Notes under the pieces: model-generated
The model's database searches: none
Told to the model about the DNA's origin: nothing
The model's input: the letters and a program-made list of their open reading frames with translations, nothing else
Source: Inhella sp.
GTDB lineage: Bacteria; Pseudomonadota; Gammaproteobacteria; Burkholderiales; Burkholderiaceae_C
Length of the DNA stretch: 64,000 nucleotides
Direction of reading: 5' to 3'
NCBI RefSeq assembly: GCF_027532025.1
Contig: NZ_JAPZSY010000003.1
Location: 1 to 64,000 of the forward strand
In this document: in pieces, positions 42,169 through 50,812 of the stretch
How the letters are laid out: each line of letters begins with the position of its first letter
How positions within the stretch are numbered: position 1 is the first letter of the stretch
Position numbers and translations under genes: made by a program

Positions 42169-43571
42169 CCCTGTTCCGCAAGAGCGCGTTTGCGCTGGCC
42201 GCCTCCCTGGCCCTGACCCTCGCCGCCCCCGGTTCGGCCTTGGCCCAGCCGGCCAACGCCAAGCCTGCGCTGGACTCGCGCAGCGGTCCGACCCCTGCTG
42301 CCGCCGTGGCCGAGGAAGCGGCCGCAAGGGCCCGCCGCATCCCCGGCGACCACATCGCCGTCGTGGTGAACAGCGAGGTCGTGACGGCGGGTGAAATCGC
42401 CGGCCGCGCCGAGCGCCTGCGCGAGGAAGCGCGGCGTGCTGGGCAAGCGGCCCCAGACTTGCTCACGGCCCGCGAGCAGTCCCGCGAGCAACTGATCGAG
42501 GAACGCGTGTTGGTCACCCACGCACGGGACAGCGGCGCCCGAGTCGATGAAGCCGAACTCGACCGAACAGTGGCCAACGTGGCCGCGCAGAACCGGCTGA
42601 CCATGCCGCAACTCACCGAGCGTCTCAAGGCCGAAGGCATCGACTTCAAGCGCTTCCGCGAGAACCTGCGCGACCAGATGTTGCAAGAGCGCGTGCGCGA
42701 CCGCGAAGTCGTCAGCCGCATCCGCGTGGCCGAGGGCGAGATCGACGCTTACCTGGAAGAACGTGCGTCCGCCTCCCGTGCCAATGCGCCGGTCAATGTC
42801 GCCCAAATCTTGGTGTCCGTGCCCTCAAGCGCCACGGCCGCCGAGCGCGAAGCACGCCGGCAAAAAGCCTTGGACGCCCTGCAGCGCGTGCGTGCCGGCG
42901 CCAGCTTCGCGGTCGTGGCCAAAGAGGTCAGCGAAGACGCCAATCGCGAGCGCGGTGGCGAAATCGGCCTGCGGCCGGCCGATCGCCTGCCCGAAGTCTT
43001 TGGCCAAGCCATCGCCGGCCTGAGCGCCGGCGATGTCGCACCGGACTTGGTGGTCAGCGAAGTCGGCTACCACGTGCTGAAACTCGTCGAGCGGCAGAGC
43101 GGGAATGCGTCGAACGCCGTCACGGAAACCCGCGCCCGCCACGTGCTGCTGCGCCCCAGCGAGCGCCTCAGCGCGGACGTCATCGCCCGCCGCCTGGCCG
43201 AGGCCAAGCGGGCCATCGAGGCCGGCCGGCTCAAATTCGAGGACCTGGCCCGGGACGTGTCCGAAGACGGCACCGCCCAAAGCGGCGGCGACCTCGGCTG
43301 GGCCCCGCCCGGCAACTTCGTGCCCGAGTTCGAAGCGGCGATGAACGCACTGCCGATCAATGGCATTTCCGAGCCGGTGCAATCTCGCTTCGGCATCCAC
43401 CTGATCCAGGTGCTCGAGCGCCGCTCCATCACCATCGAGCCGCAACGCCTGCGGGAACAGGCCCGTGGCGCCCTGCGCGAACGCAAGTTCGAGACGGCCT
43501 ACAAGGAATGGATCAAGGACCTGCGCGACAAGGCCTTCGTCGAACTGCGCGACGACGACAGCAGCCTGTGA
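42165..43571 (+). CDS. surA: Periplasmic peptidyl-prolyl isomerase SurA
   Basis: ATGA overlap with lptD; signal peptide; [17 protein letters not shown]; two parvulin repeats ([40 protein letters not shown]). Confidence 0.95.
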   Translation: MTLFRKSAFALAASLALTLAAPGSALAQPANAKPALDSRSGPTPAAAVAEEAAARARRIPGDHIAVVVNSEVVTAGEIAGRAERLREEARRAGQAAPDLLTAREQSREQLIEERVLVTHARDSGARVDEAELDRTVANVAAQNRLTMPQLTERLKAEGIDFKRFRENLRDQMLQERVRDREVVSRIRVAEGEIDAYLEERASASRANAPVNVAQILVSVPSSATAAEREARRQKALDALQRVRAGASFAVVAKEVSEDANRERGGEIGLRPADRLPEVFGQAIAGLSAGDVAPDLVVSEVGYHVLKLVERQSGNASNAVTETRARHVLLRPSERLSADVIARRLAEAKRAIEAGRLKFEDLARDVSEDGTAQSGGDLGWAPPGNFVPEFEAAMNALPINGISEPVQSRFGIHLIQVLERRSITIEPQRLREQARGALRERKFETAYKEWIKDLRDKAFVELRDDDSSL

Positions 43572-43581
43572 CGGGGGCCGC

Positions 43582-44334
43582 TTGAGCGCCCCCCACCAAG
43601 CCCGCAAGCGCTTCGGCCAGCACTTCCTCACCGACACGGGCGTCATCGACGCCATCGTGCGCGCCATCGATCCGCGTCCGGGCGATGCCATGGTCGAAAT
43701 CGGCCCCGGTCTGGCCGCCATGACCCAACCCCTGGTCGAACGTCTGGGTCGCCTGACCGTCATCGAGCTCGACCGCGATTTGGCGCAGCGGCTGCGGCAG
43801 CATCCTCATCTCACCGTCATCGAAAGCGACGTGTTGAAGGTGGACTTCGCCAGCGCCTTGCCGGAGCGCCTGCGGGTGGTGGGCAACCTGCCCTACAACA
43901 TCAGCTCGCCGATCCTGTTCCACCTGCTGCCGTTCGCGCACCGAGTGATCGATCAACACTTCATGCTGCAGAAAGAAGTGGTGGATCGCATGGCAGCGCA
44001 GCCGGGCACCAAGGACTATGGGCGCCTGAGCGTGATGCTGCAATGGCGCTATGACGTCGAGGCCCTGTTTGACGTCCCGCCCGAGGCCTTCGATCCGCCG
44101 CCGCGCGTGATGTCGGCCATCGTGCGCATGACGCCGCATGCGGCGCCCTCCATCACGGACCCCTCGCTGCTGGAGGCCCTGGTGCAGGTGGCCTTCAGCC
44201 AGCGGCGCAAGCTGCTGCGCCACAGCCTGGGCCGCTGGCTCGACGGGCGTGGCTATGCGGGCGACTTCGACCTGCAGCGCCGTGCCGAAGAGGTGCCGGT
44301 GGCGGAGTTCGTGGCGCTGGCCCAATCGCTCTGA
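43582..44334 (+). CDS. rsmA: 16S rRNA (adenine1518/1519-N6)-dimethyltransferase
   Basis: [83 protein letters not shown] start inferred. Confidence 0.95.
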   Translation: MSAPHQARKRFGQHFLTDTGVIDAIVRAIDPRPGDAMVEIGPGLAAMTQPLVERLGRLTVIELDRDLAQRLRQHPHLTVIESDVLKVDFASALPERLRVVGNLPYNISSPILFHLLPFAHRVIDQHFMLQKEVVDRMAAQPGTKDYGRLSVMLQWRYDVEALFDVPPEAFDPPPRVMSAIVRMTPHAAPSITDPSLLEALVQVAFSQRRKLLRHSLGRWLDGRGYAGDFDLQRRAEEVPVAEFVALAQSL

Positions 44335-44347
44335 GCGCCCAAAAGCA

Positions 44348-44367
44348 AAGGCGCCCGAGGGCGCCTT
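44348..44367. terminator. Likely bidirectional terminator between convergent rsmA and barstar-like gene
   Basis: AAGGCGCCC-GA-GGGCGCCTT perfect 9-bp stem in the convergent gap. Confidence 0.65.
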
Positions 44368-44394
44368 GTTGGAGGGCTGAAACGGCGACGTCGA

Positions 44395-45009
44395 TCAGGC
44401 CGCGTTCAGCCAAGCCGAGGTGTCGAACGCCGAGCACATGAGCGGCATGTTCAAGCCGAAGTTGGGGTTGCCACCGGCCTTGGCCGCCGCGCTCTTGGGC
44501 AGGGGCTTCTCGGGCGGGGTCTGCGGCTCCAGCGTGCGGGTCTCCCAAATCCCGGCCTCTTGCGCTGGGTACTGGAACGAGTAGAAGCAGCGGAACTGCA
44601 CCCGGCGATCGCCCCAGAAATCGGCGGCATCGCGGAAGGCATCCAACAGCTGTTCGCGGCTTTCGCGGTCGAACTTGCCGTTGTCCGGCAACTGCTCCAA
44701 CACCACCACGAAACCCGGCTGCGGGCCCGACTTGTGGACCAGGTCGGTCAGGCAGTCGTACAGGGCGTCCAAGTTCTTGCCGAAGTGGTCGGGGAACAGG
44801 AAAGCCGCGGCGATGCGCTCGAGCACGTCCTGCTTGGACTGCGCGTCGGCCAAATTGGCGTAGAGGAAATGGTGACCGGCTTCCTGGGCCGCTTGCAACA
44901 GGTCTTCCGGCCGGTAGGCACGGATCGACTGCACCGAGTTGGGGCGAACGGATTGCAACAGCATGGGAGTGACCTCTGGGAACTCGAAAGAACGGGACGG
45001 AACCTTCAT
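44395..45009 (-). CDS. Barstar-family ribonuclease inhibitor with extended C-terminus
   Basis: GHHFLYANLADAQSKQDVLERIAAAFLFPDHFGKNLDALYDCLTDLVH (barstar-like core); start 45009 gives ATGA overlap with the RNase stop, alternative start 44964 (MLLQSVRPN). Confidence 0.85.
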   Translation of the reverse strand: MKVPSRSFEFPEVTPMLLQSVRPNSVQSIRAYRPEDLLQAAQEAGHHFLYANLADAQSKQDVLERIAAAFLFPDHFGKNLDALYDCLTDLVHKSGPQPGFVVVLEQLPDNGKFDRESREQLLDAFRDAADFWGDRRVQFRCFYSFQYPAQEAGIWETRTLEPQTPPEKPLPKSAAAKAGGNPNFGLNMPLMCSAFDTSAWLNAA

Positions 45010-45416
45010 GACGCCAACACCCGACGGAAGCTGGCGTAATGGTCCTCGGTGTAGTAACAGACGTCGGGGCGGATGGGCACCGACCCACCGCACACCAAAC
45101 GGCGCGCACCCCGGTTGCGGGCACCGGGCGTTCGCACGGTGTACTCGCGGTAATGCCCCCGGGGTTGGGCAGGCAGCAGACGCTCACGGTTGTGAAACAC
45201 CGTGCCGTCCTTGGCGTAAGGGAAGGGGCCGCCCGACAACACCAAACGGTGCGTCCGTTGGGCCTCCACGGGCAACTCCGCCAGGGCCACCGTCGTTGAT
45301 TCGGGGGCCTTGCGGGCCTCGGCAGGGCTGGCCACCAACGCCAAGCCCATCGCGATGGTCGCCATGCCCCGGGTCAGGCGCTGGCCCCACCCTGAACGCT
45401 GCGACTGATCTGCCAT
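45006..45416 (-). CDS. Secreted guanyl-specific microbial ribonuclease (RNase Sa/barnase superfamily)
   Basis: Signal region TRGMATIAMGLALVASPAEA; GGPFPYAKDGTVFHNRERLLPAQPRGHYREYTVRTPGARNRGARRLVCGG...CYYTEDHYASFRRV, with Glu, Arg and His catalytic-type residues present. Confidence 0.9.
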   Translation of the reverse strand: MADQSQRSGWGQRLTRGMATIAMGLALVASPAEARKAPESTTVALAELPVEAQRTHRLVLSGGPFPYAKDGTVFHNRERLLPAQPRGHYREYTVRTPGARNRGARRLVCGGSVPIRPDVCYYTEDHYASFRRVLAS

Positions 45417-45451
45417 CGAAACCACGGGTTAACCCTCAAATCAAGGGCAAG

Positions 45452-45480
45452 ATGGTACCGAAATGGCCCCGAAAGCTCAA
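45452..45480 (-). promoter_or_regulatory. Candidate sigma70 promoter for RNase/barstar operon
   Basis: Minus strand TTGAGC - 17 nt - TACCAT, about 35 nt upstream of the RNase start codon. Confidence 0.4.
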
Positions 45481-45533
45481 GTGCGCATCGGCCCGCACGG
45501 CGGGAGCCCCGCCCCGTGTTTGCATGCGCTCAC

Positions 45534-45569
45534 TTTGATGCAAGTCATTGAATCAAAACGATTTGATGC
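45534..45569. promoter_or_regulatory. Candidate operator: TTTGATGC direct repeats and ATCAAA-ACGA-TTTGAT dyad
   Basis: TTTGATGC at 45534-45541 and 45562-45569; perfect 6-bp-arm palindrome at 45552-45567, upstream of the RNase promoter. Confidence 0.35.
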
Positions 45570-45666
45570 CCTGGGCCGAACCCAGGTCGGGATGCAAACT
45601 TTTTGAGCGCGACGCCTTGTCGTCCCTGGGGAAAACCCCCTTGGCACGCCTTTCGCATCGCGAAGC

Positions 45667-47961
45667 TCAGCGGCCGGCGTTGGCGTCAGCCACCGTCAAG
45701 GCGGTCAAGTTGACGATACGGCGCACGGTGGCCGACGGGGTCAGGATGTGCACCGGCTTGGCCGCCCCGAGCAACACCGGCCCGATGGCGATGCCGCCGC
45801 CGGCGGTGGTCTTGAGCAGGTTGTAGGCGATGTTCGCGGCGTCGATGTTGGGCAAGACCAACAGGTTGGCCTCGCCGCTGAGGGTGCTGCGCGGCATCAG
45901 CTTCATGCGATAGGCCGCATCCAGCGCGGTGTCACCATGCATTTCGCCGTCGACCTCCAACCAAGGCGCTTGGTCTCGCAGCAAGGCCAGGGCCTCGCGC
46001 ATCTTCACGGCCGAGGGCTGGTTGCTGGAGCCGAAATTGCTGTGGCTCAGCAAAGCCGCCTTCGGGCGCAGCCCGAAACGGCGCATCTCTTCGGCCGCCA
46101 TGATGGTGATCTCGGCCAGCTGCTCGGCCGTGGGGTCGTAATTGATGTGGGTGTCCACGAGCATGACCTGGCGACCCGGGAGGATCAGGCCGTTCATGCA
46201 GGCGTAGGTGTTGACGCCGGGCCGCTTGCCGATGATCTGGTCGATGTAGGCCAGGTGGTTGGCCGTGCTGTGCCAAGTGCCGCACAGCATGCCGTCGGCC
46301 TCTCCCTTGTGCAGCAGCATGGCGCTGACCAGGGTCAGACGGCGGCGCATCTCGATCTTGGCCAACTGTTCGGTGACGCCTTTGCGCTCACCCATGCGGT
46401 GGTAGGTCTGCCAAAAGTCGCGGTAGCGCGGGTCGTTCTCGATGTTGCAAACCTCGAACCCTTGCCCGGGCCGCACGCGCAAGCCAAACCGCTCGCAGCG
46501 CCGCTCGATGACAGCCGGGCGGCCGACCAAGATCGGATGGGCCAGCCCCTCGTCCACCACCACCTGCACGGCGCGTAGCACGCGCTCGTCCTCGCCCTCG
46601 GCGTACACCACGCGCTTGGCCTTGGCCCGCTTGGCGATGCTGAAGATCGGCTTCATCGTCGTGCCGCTGGCGTACACGAAGCTTTGCAGCTTTTCGCGGT
46701 AGGCATCGAAGTCGGCAATGGGGCGCTGGGCCACGCCACTGTCCATGGCGGCGCGGGCCACGGCAGGGGCGATGCGCATCATCAATCGCGGGTCGAACGG
46801 CTTCGGAATCAGGTACTCGGGACCAAAACTCAAGGTGGCACCGGCGTAAGCCGCCGCGACCACCTCGCTTTGTTCGGCCTGTGCCAGCTCGGCGATGGCA
46901 TGCACCGCGGCCACCTCCATTTCGTCCGTGATCGTGGTGGCCCCACTGTCCAGGGCGCCACGGAAGATGTACGGAAAGCACAGCACGTTGTTGACTTGGT
47001 TGGGGTAGTCGCTGCGCCCCGTGGCCATGATGGCGTCGTCGCGCACCGCCGCCACCTCTTCGGGCAGGATCTCCGGCGTGGGGTTGGCCAGCGCCAAGAT
47101 CAAGGGCCGTGGCCCCATGGCCTTGACCATGTCGGGCTTGAGCACGCCGCCGGCGGACAAGCCCAGGAAGACGTCGGCACCCTGAATGACGTCGGCCAGT
47201 TTGCGCGCATCGGTGGGTTGCGCGAACTGAATCTTGTCGGGGTCCATCAGTTCGGTGCGCCCTTCATAGACGACGCCCGCCAAATCGGTCACCCAAATGT
47301 TGTGGCGAGGCACCCCCAGCTTCACCAACAGGTTCAAGCAAGCCAATGCGGCGGCGCCAGCACCGCTGGTCACCAGCTTGATCTCGTCCAGCTTCTTGCC
47401 GACAACCTTCAGGCCGTTCAGCAAAGCCGCCCCGACGACGATGGCGGTGCCGTGCTGGTCGTCGTGGAAGACGGGGATCTTCATGCGCGAGCGCAGGGCG
47501 CGCTCGACCTCGAAGCAATCGGGCGCCTTGATGTCCTCCAGGTTGATGCCCCCGAACGTCGGCTCGAGCGCCGCGATGATTTCGACCAACTTTTGGGGGT
47601 CGTTCTCGCGCAGCTCGATGTCGAACACGTCGATGCCAGCGAACTTCTTGAACAGCACCGCCTTGCCTTCCATGACTGGCTTGGCGGCCTCGGGGCCGAT
47701 GTTGCCCAGCCCCAGAACCGCCGTGCCATTGGTGACGACGGCCACCAAATTGCCGCGCGCGGTGTAGCGGAAGATCGAGGACGGGTCTTCGACGATGGCC
47801 TCGCAGGCCGCCGCCACGCCGGGCGAGTACGCCAGCGCCAGGTCTCGCTGGTTCACCAAGGACTTGGTGGCCGAGATGGCCAACTTGCCCGGCGTCGGGA
47901 ACTCGTGGTACTCCAGAGCGGCTTGGCGGAGTTGGGCGCGTTGTTCTTCGGTGGACGGCAT
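45667..47961 (-). CDS. maeB: NADP-dependent malic enzyme fused to phosphotransacetylase-like domain
   Basis: Start 47961 (MPSTEEQRAQLRQAALEYHEFPTPGKLAISATKSL); GLGNIGPEAAKPVMEGKAVLFKKFAGIDVFDIEL, IPVFHDDQHGTAIV; C-terminal PTA domain AKRVVYAEGEDERVLRAVQVV. Confidence 0.96.
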   Translation of the reverse strand: MPSTEEQRAQLRQAALEYHEFPTPGKLAISATKSLVNQRDLALAYSPGVAAACEAIVEDPSSIFRYTARGNLVAVVTNGTAVLGLGNIGPEAAKPVMEGKAVLFKKFAGIDVFDIELRENDPQKLVEIIAALEPTFGGINLEDIKAPDCFEVERALRSRMKIPVFHDDQHGTAIVVGAALLNGLKVVGKKLDEIKLVTSGAGAAALACLNLLVKLGVPRHNIWVTDLAGVVYEGRTELMDPDKIQFAQPTDARKLADVIQGADVFLGLSAGGVLKPDMVKAMGPRPLILALANPTPEILPEEVAAVRDDAIMATGRSDYPNQVNNVLCFPYIFRGALDSGATTITDEMEVAAVHAIAELAQAEQSEVVAAAYAGATLSFGPEYLIPKPFDPRLMMRIAPAVARAAMDSGVAQRPIADFDAYREKLQSFVYASGTTMKPIFSIAKRAKAKRVVYAEGEDERVLRAVQVVVDEGLAHPILVGRPAVIERRCERFGLRVRPGQGFEVCNIENDPRYRDFWQTYHRMGERKGVTEQLAKIEMRRRLTLVSAMLLHKGEADGMLCGTWHSTANHLAYIDQIIGKRPGVNTYACMNGLILPGRQVMLVDTHINYDPTAEQLAEITIMAAEEMRRFGLRPKAALLSHSNFGSSNQPSAVKMREALALLRDQAPWLEVDGEMHGDTALDAAYRMKLMPRSTLSGEANLLVLPNIDAANIAYNLLKTTAGGGIAIGPVLLGAAKPVHILTPSATVRRIVNLTALTVADANAGR

Positions 47962-48028
47962 GGTGGGCGCTGGGTTCGCGAGGGAAGGCTGAGTTTGCCG
48001 CAAGCCCCTACGATGCCGCCCTTCTCTC

Positions 48029-49012
48029 ATGCCAAGCCCGCATGCCGGTATGGCCCTCGGTGAATTCGAACTGATCCGTCGCTTTTTCGACCGACCCGCG
48101 CCAGGACTGGTGCGCGGCATTGGCGACGACTGCGCGGTGCTGGCGCCCACCCCCGGTCATCACTGGCTGGTCAGCACCGACATGCTGGTGGAAGGGCGGC
48201 ATTTCTTGTCCACCGTCGACCCTGAGGCCCTCGGCCACAAGGCCTTGGCGGTGAACCTCAGCGACCTCGCCGCTTGCGGCGCCACGCCCCGCGCCGTGTT
48301 CCTGGCACTGGCGCTGCCCCGGGCCGATGCGGCGTGGCTCGAGGCCTTCGCCCGCGGGCTGTTCCAGTTGGCCGACGCCCATGGCGTCGCCTTGGCCGGG
48401 GGCGACACCACGGCCGGTCCGCTGAACCTGTGCATCACGGCCATGGGCGAAGCCCCTGCGGGCCAGTCCCTCCTGCGCAGCGGCGCCCAGCCCGGCGACA
48501 CTCTGTGGGTCAGCGGCACCCTCGGCGACGCCCGCTTGGCGCTGGAGGGGTTTCGCGGCACGGTCTCCCTGCCCAGTGAGGCCTTCGCCGCCACCCGACT
48601 GCGCATGGAACGCCCGACGCCGCGCGTGGCACTGGGGCAAGCCTTGCGGGGACTGGCCACCAGCGCCATCGACGTGTCCGACGGCCTGCTGGGCGACCTC
48701 GCGCATGTTTTGGCGGCATCCAACGTCGGCGCCGAGTTGCAAGCTGATGCGCTGCCGCGAAGCGCTCACCTGGCGGCCCAGCCCTTGCACCTGCAACGTC
48801 TGTGCACGCTGACTGGGGGCGACGACTACGAACTGGTGTTCACCGCGCCGGCCGACGGCGACGACGCGGTGCGCGCCGCCGCCGCAGGCAGCGACACCTC
48901 CGTGACCCGCATCGGTCGCATCACGGCCGAGCCCGGCCTGTGCTGCGTGGATGCCCAAGGCCAGCCCGTACGTGCACCGGGCGCCAGCTTTGACCACTTC
49001 CGGCAAACATGA
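48029..49012 (+). CDS. thiL: Thiamine-monophosphate kinase
   Basis: GEFELIRRFFDRPA...GIGDDCAVLAPTPGHHWLVSTDMLVEGRHF, LGHKALAVNLSDLAACGATPRAVFLAL, GGDTTAGP, LTGGDDYELVFTAPA. Confidence 0.96.
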   Translation: MPSPHAGMALGEFELIRRFFDRPAPGLVRGIGDDCAVLAPTPGHHWLVSTDMLVEGRHFLSTVDPEALGHKALAVNLSDLAACGATPRAVFLALALPRADAAWLEAFARGLFQLADAHGVALAGGDTTAGPLNLCITAMGEAPAGQSLLRSGAQPGDTLWVSGTLGDARLALEGFRGTVSLPSEAFAATRLRMERPTPRVALGQALRGLATSAIDVSDGLLGDLAHVLAASNVGAELQADALPRSAHLAAQPLHLQRLCTLTGGDDYELVFTAPADGDDAVRAAAAGSDTSVTRIGRITAEPGLCCVDAQGQPVRAPGASFDHFRQT

Positions 49013-49770
49013 AACACGCAAGGGCATGGGGCTTGCTTTGCCTGGCCGCCGTCTTGGCGATGGCAGTCCAAGCGACTTTTTCAAACTGGCTTTGGGCCGG
49101 TTTGGCTGCACAGCAACTGGCGATCCCGAGCAGGTTCTGGTGGCAAGAAGATCGATGGGCGCACCCCTCGAACTACCGACCCATTGCGCTGTTCGTCTTG
49201 ACGATCTTGGCGCTGGTCACACTCCCATCGCTGTGGATTGCTCGGTGGACCCGGCGCAGCTTGATCGAAAGGCTTGCGCCGATCGCGATGACGGCCATCG
49301 TTGGCGCGACCCTTCTGTCTGAATCAAGCGGCGGGGCGCATGGACTTCCTTGGACTTTGTGTTTGCTGGAGGTCCTCCCCGGCGCCTCTTTGTTAGGTTG
49401 GGCGGCCCAACGCCTTTGGCCGAGAGAGGCTTGGCCAGTCAACCCAAAGGCTTGGGTCGTCGTCGGCTTCTTCCTTGCAGTCCTCATCGGATCACTCGAC
49501 GGGACCCAGTACCGTCTGTTGCGAACGGTCAGCATGGTCATGTTCTTGGCCCCGATCTGGGCCACACCCATGCTCGCGTGGCGTTGGCCGAAGGTCGCCC
49601 GGGGCATCGGTGCACTGCTCATTGCGTTCGGCTTCGGCCTTGTCGCCTATCAATGGCCAAGCGAACCCTGGGTTGCCATTGTTTTGTCGGCACCGTTCTG
49701 GCTCGCGGGCTTGGCCCACGTTTCCGCGTGGTCCTGGGGCGCCTCGCGCGCCAGGGCGGCGACAGCATGA
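49009..49770 (+). CDS. Hypothetical multi-pass membrane protein
   Basis: 253 aa, about 7 hydrophobic segments; ATGA overlaps with both thiL and pgpA. Confidence 0.75.
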   Translation: MKHARAWGLLCLAAVLAMAVQATFSNWLWAGLAAQQLAIPSRFWWQEDRWAHPSNYRPIALFVLTILALVTLPSLWIARWTRRSLIERLAPIAMTAIVGATLLSESSGGAHGLPWTLCLLEVLPGASLLGWAAQRLWPREAWPVNPKAWVVVGFFLAVLIGSLDGTQYRLLRTVSMVMFLAPIWATPMLAWRWPKVARGIGALLIAFGFGLVAYQWPSEPWVAIVLSAPFWLAGLAHVSAWSWGASRARAATA

Positions 49771-50297
49771 GTCAACAGCCCACGCTCGCCTTCATGACCC
49801 GCCACCCCGCGCGCTGGATCGCGCTGGGGTTTGGCGCCGGCCTCGCCCCCACAGCCCCGGGCACGGTGGGCACGCTGTGGGCCTGGGCGGCGTTTTTGGC
49901 GTTGGAGCGCTTCTTGGGGCCGCAGCCTTGGGGCTGGATCGTGCTGATCGGCACCCTCGTCGGCGCCTGGGCTTGCACCCGCTGCGCGCAGCACCTGGAC
50001 GTGGCCGATCCCGGCAGCATCGTGTGGGACGAGGTGCTGGCCTTCTGGCTCGTGCTGTGGGTGGCGCAACCCGCGATGCTTTGGCAGCAAACGCTGCTGT
50101 TCGCGCTGTTCCGCTTCTTTGACGCGGCCAAGCCGGGCCCCGTGGGCTGGGCCGACCGCTTGTTCAAGGCCGAGCGCGGCGCCCCCATCGGCTGGGCCCA
50201 GGGCTGGGGCATCCTCGTGGACGACTTCGTGGCCGCCGGCTGTACCCTGTTCGCCTGGGCCCTTGGCGTGGCCCTGTATTCCGCCTTGGGGAGATGA
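49767..50297 (+). CDS. pgpA: Phosphatidylglycerophosphatase A
   Basis: MSQQPTLAFMTRHPARWIALGFGAGLAPTAPGTVGTLWA, DPGSIVWDEVLAFWLVL, FRFFDAAKPGPVGWADR. Confidence 0.95.
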   Translation: MSQQPTLAFMTRHPARWIALGFGAGLAPTAPGTVGTLWAWAAFLALERFLGPQPWGWIVLIGTLVGAWACTRCAQHLDVADPGSIVWDEVLAFWLVLWVAQPAMLWQQTLLFALFRFFDAAKPGPVGWADRLFKAERGAPIGWAQGWGILVDDFVAAGCTLFAWALGVALYSALGR

Positions 50298-50301
50298 AGC
50301 C

Positions 50302-50799
50302 ATGTTCAGCGACGACACCGACCTGATCCAACGCATCGCCGTGGCCTTGATTCGGCGCAAGGAGTGCATGGGCGTGGCCGAGAGTTGCACCGGCGGCCTG
50401 ATCGGTGCGGCCTGCACCTCGCTGTCGGGCTCGAGCCAATGGTTCGAGCGCGGCGTGATCAGCTACAGCGACCAGGCCAAGACCGAACTGCTGGGAGTGC
50501 CGCCCGCGCTCATCGGCCTGCACGGCTCCGTCAGCGAGGCCGTGGCCGGCCACATGGCGCGGGGCCTGATGGCTCACGCCCCGCTGGACTGGGCGTTGGC
50601 CGTGACGGGCATCGCCGGCCCAACGGGAGGCAGCGAGGTCAAACCCGTCGGAACGGTGTGGCTGGCCATCGGCCACAACGGCCGCCTGCACCGAGTTTGG
50701 CGCGAGCGGTTCGAGGGCGACCGCCATGCGGTGCGCCTCGCCACCGTTCGCACGGGTTTGGCCGCCCTGGCCGAAGCACTGGAAGACGGCGACGCCTGA
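50302..50799 (+). CDS. pncC: Nicotinamide-nucleotide amidohydrolase (CinA C-terminal domain)
   Basis: CMGVAESCTGGLIGAACTSLSGSSQWFERGVISYSDQAKTELLGV, LAVTGIAGPTGGSEVKPVGTVWLAI. Confidence 0.95.
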   Translation: MFSDDTDLIQRIAVALIRRKECMGVAESCTGGLIGAACTSLSGSSQWFERGVISYSDQAKTELLGVPPALIGLHGSVSEAVAGHMARGLMAHAPLDWALAVTGIAGPTGGSEVKPVGTVWLAIGHNGRLHRVWRERFEGDRHAVRLATVRTGLAALAEALEDGDA

Positions 50800-50812
50800 G
50801 CGGCCCCGCCGC

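Noticed and set aside
39865-42327. 820-aa minus-strand ORF
   Set aside because: Antisense to lptD; compositionally artefactual.
46684-48063. 459-aa plus-strand ORF
   Set aside because: Antisense to maeB; no recognisable domain.
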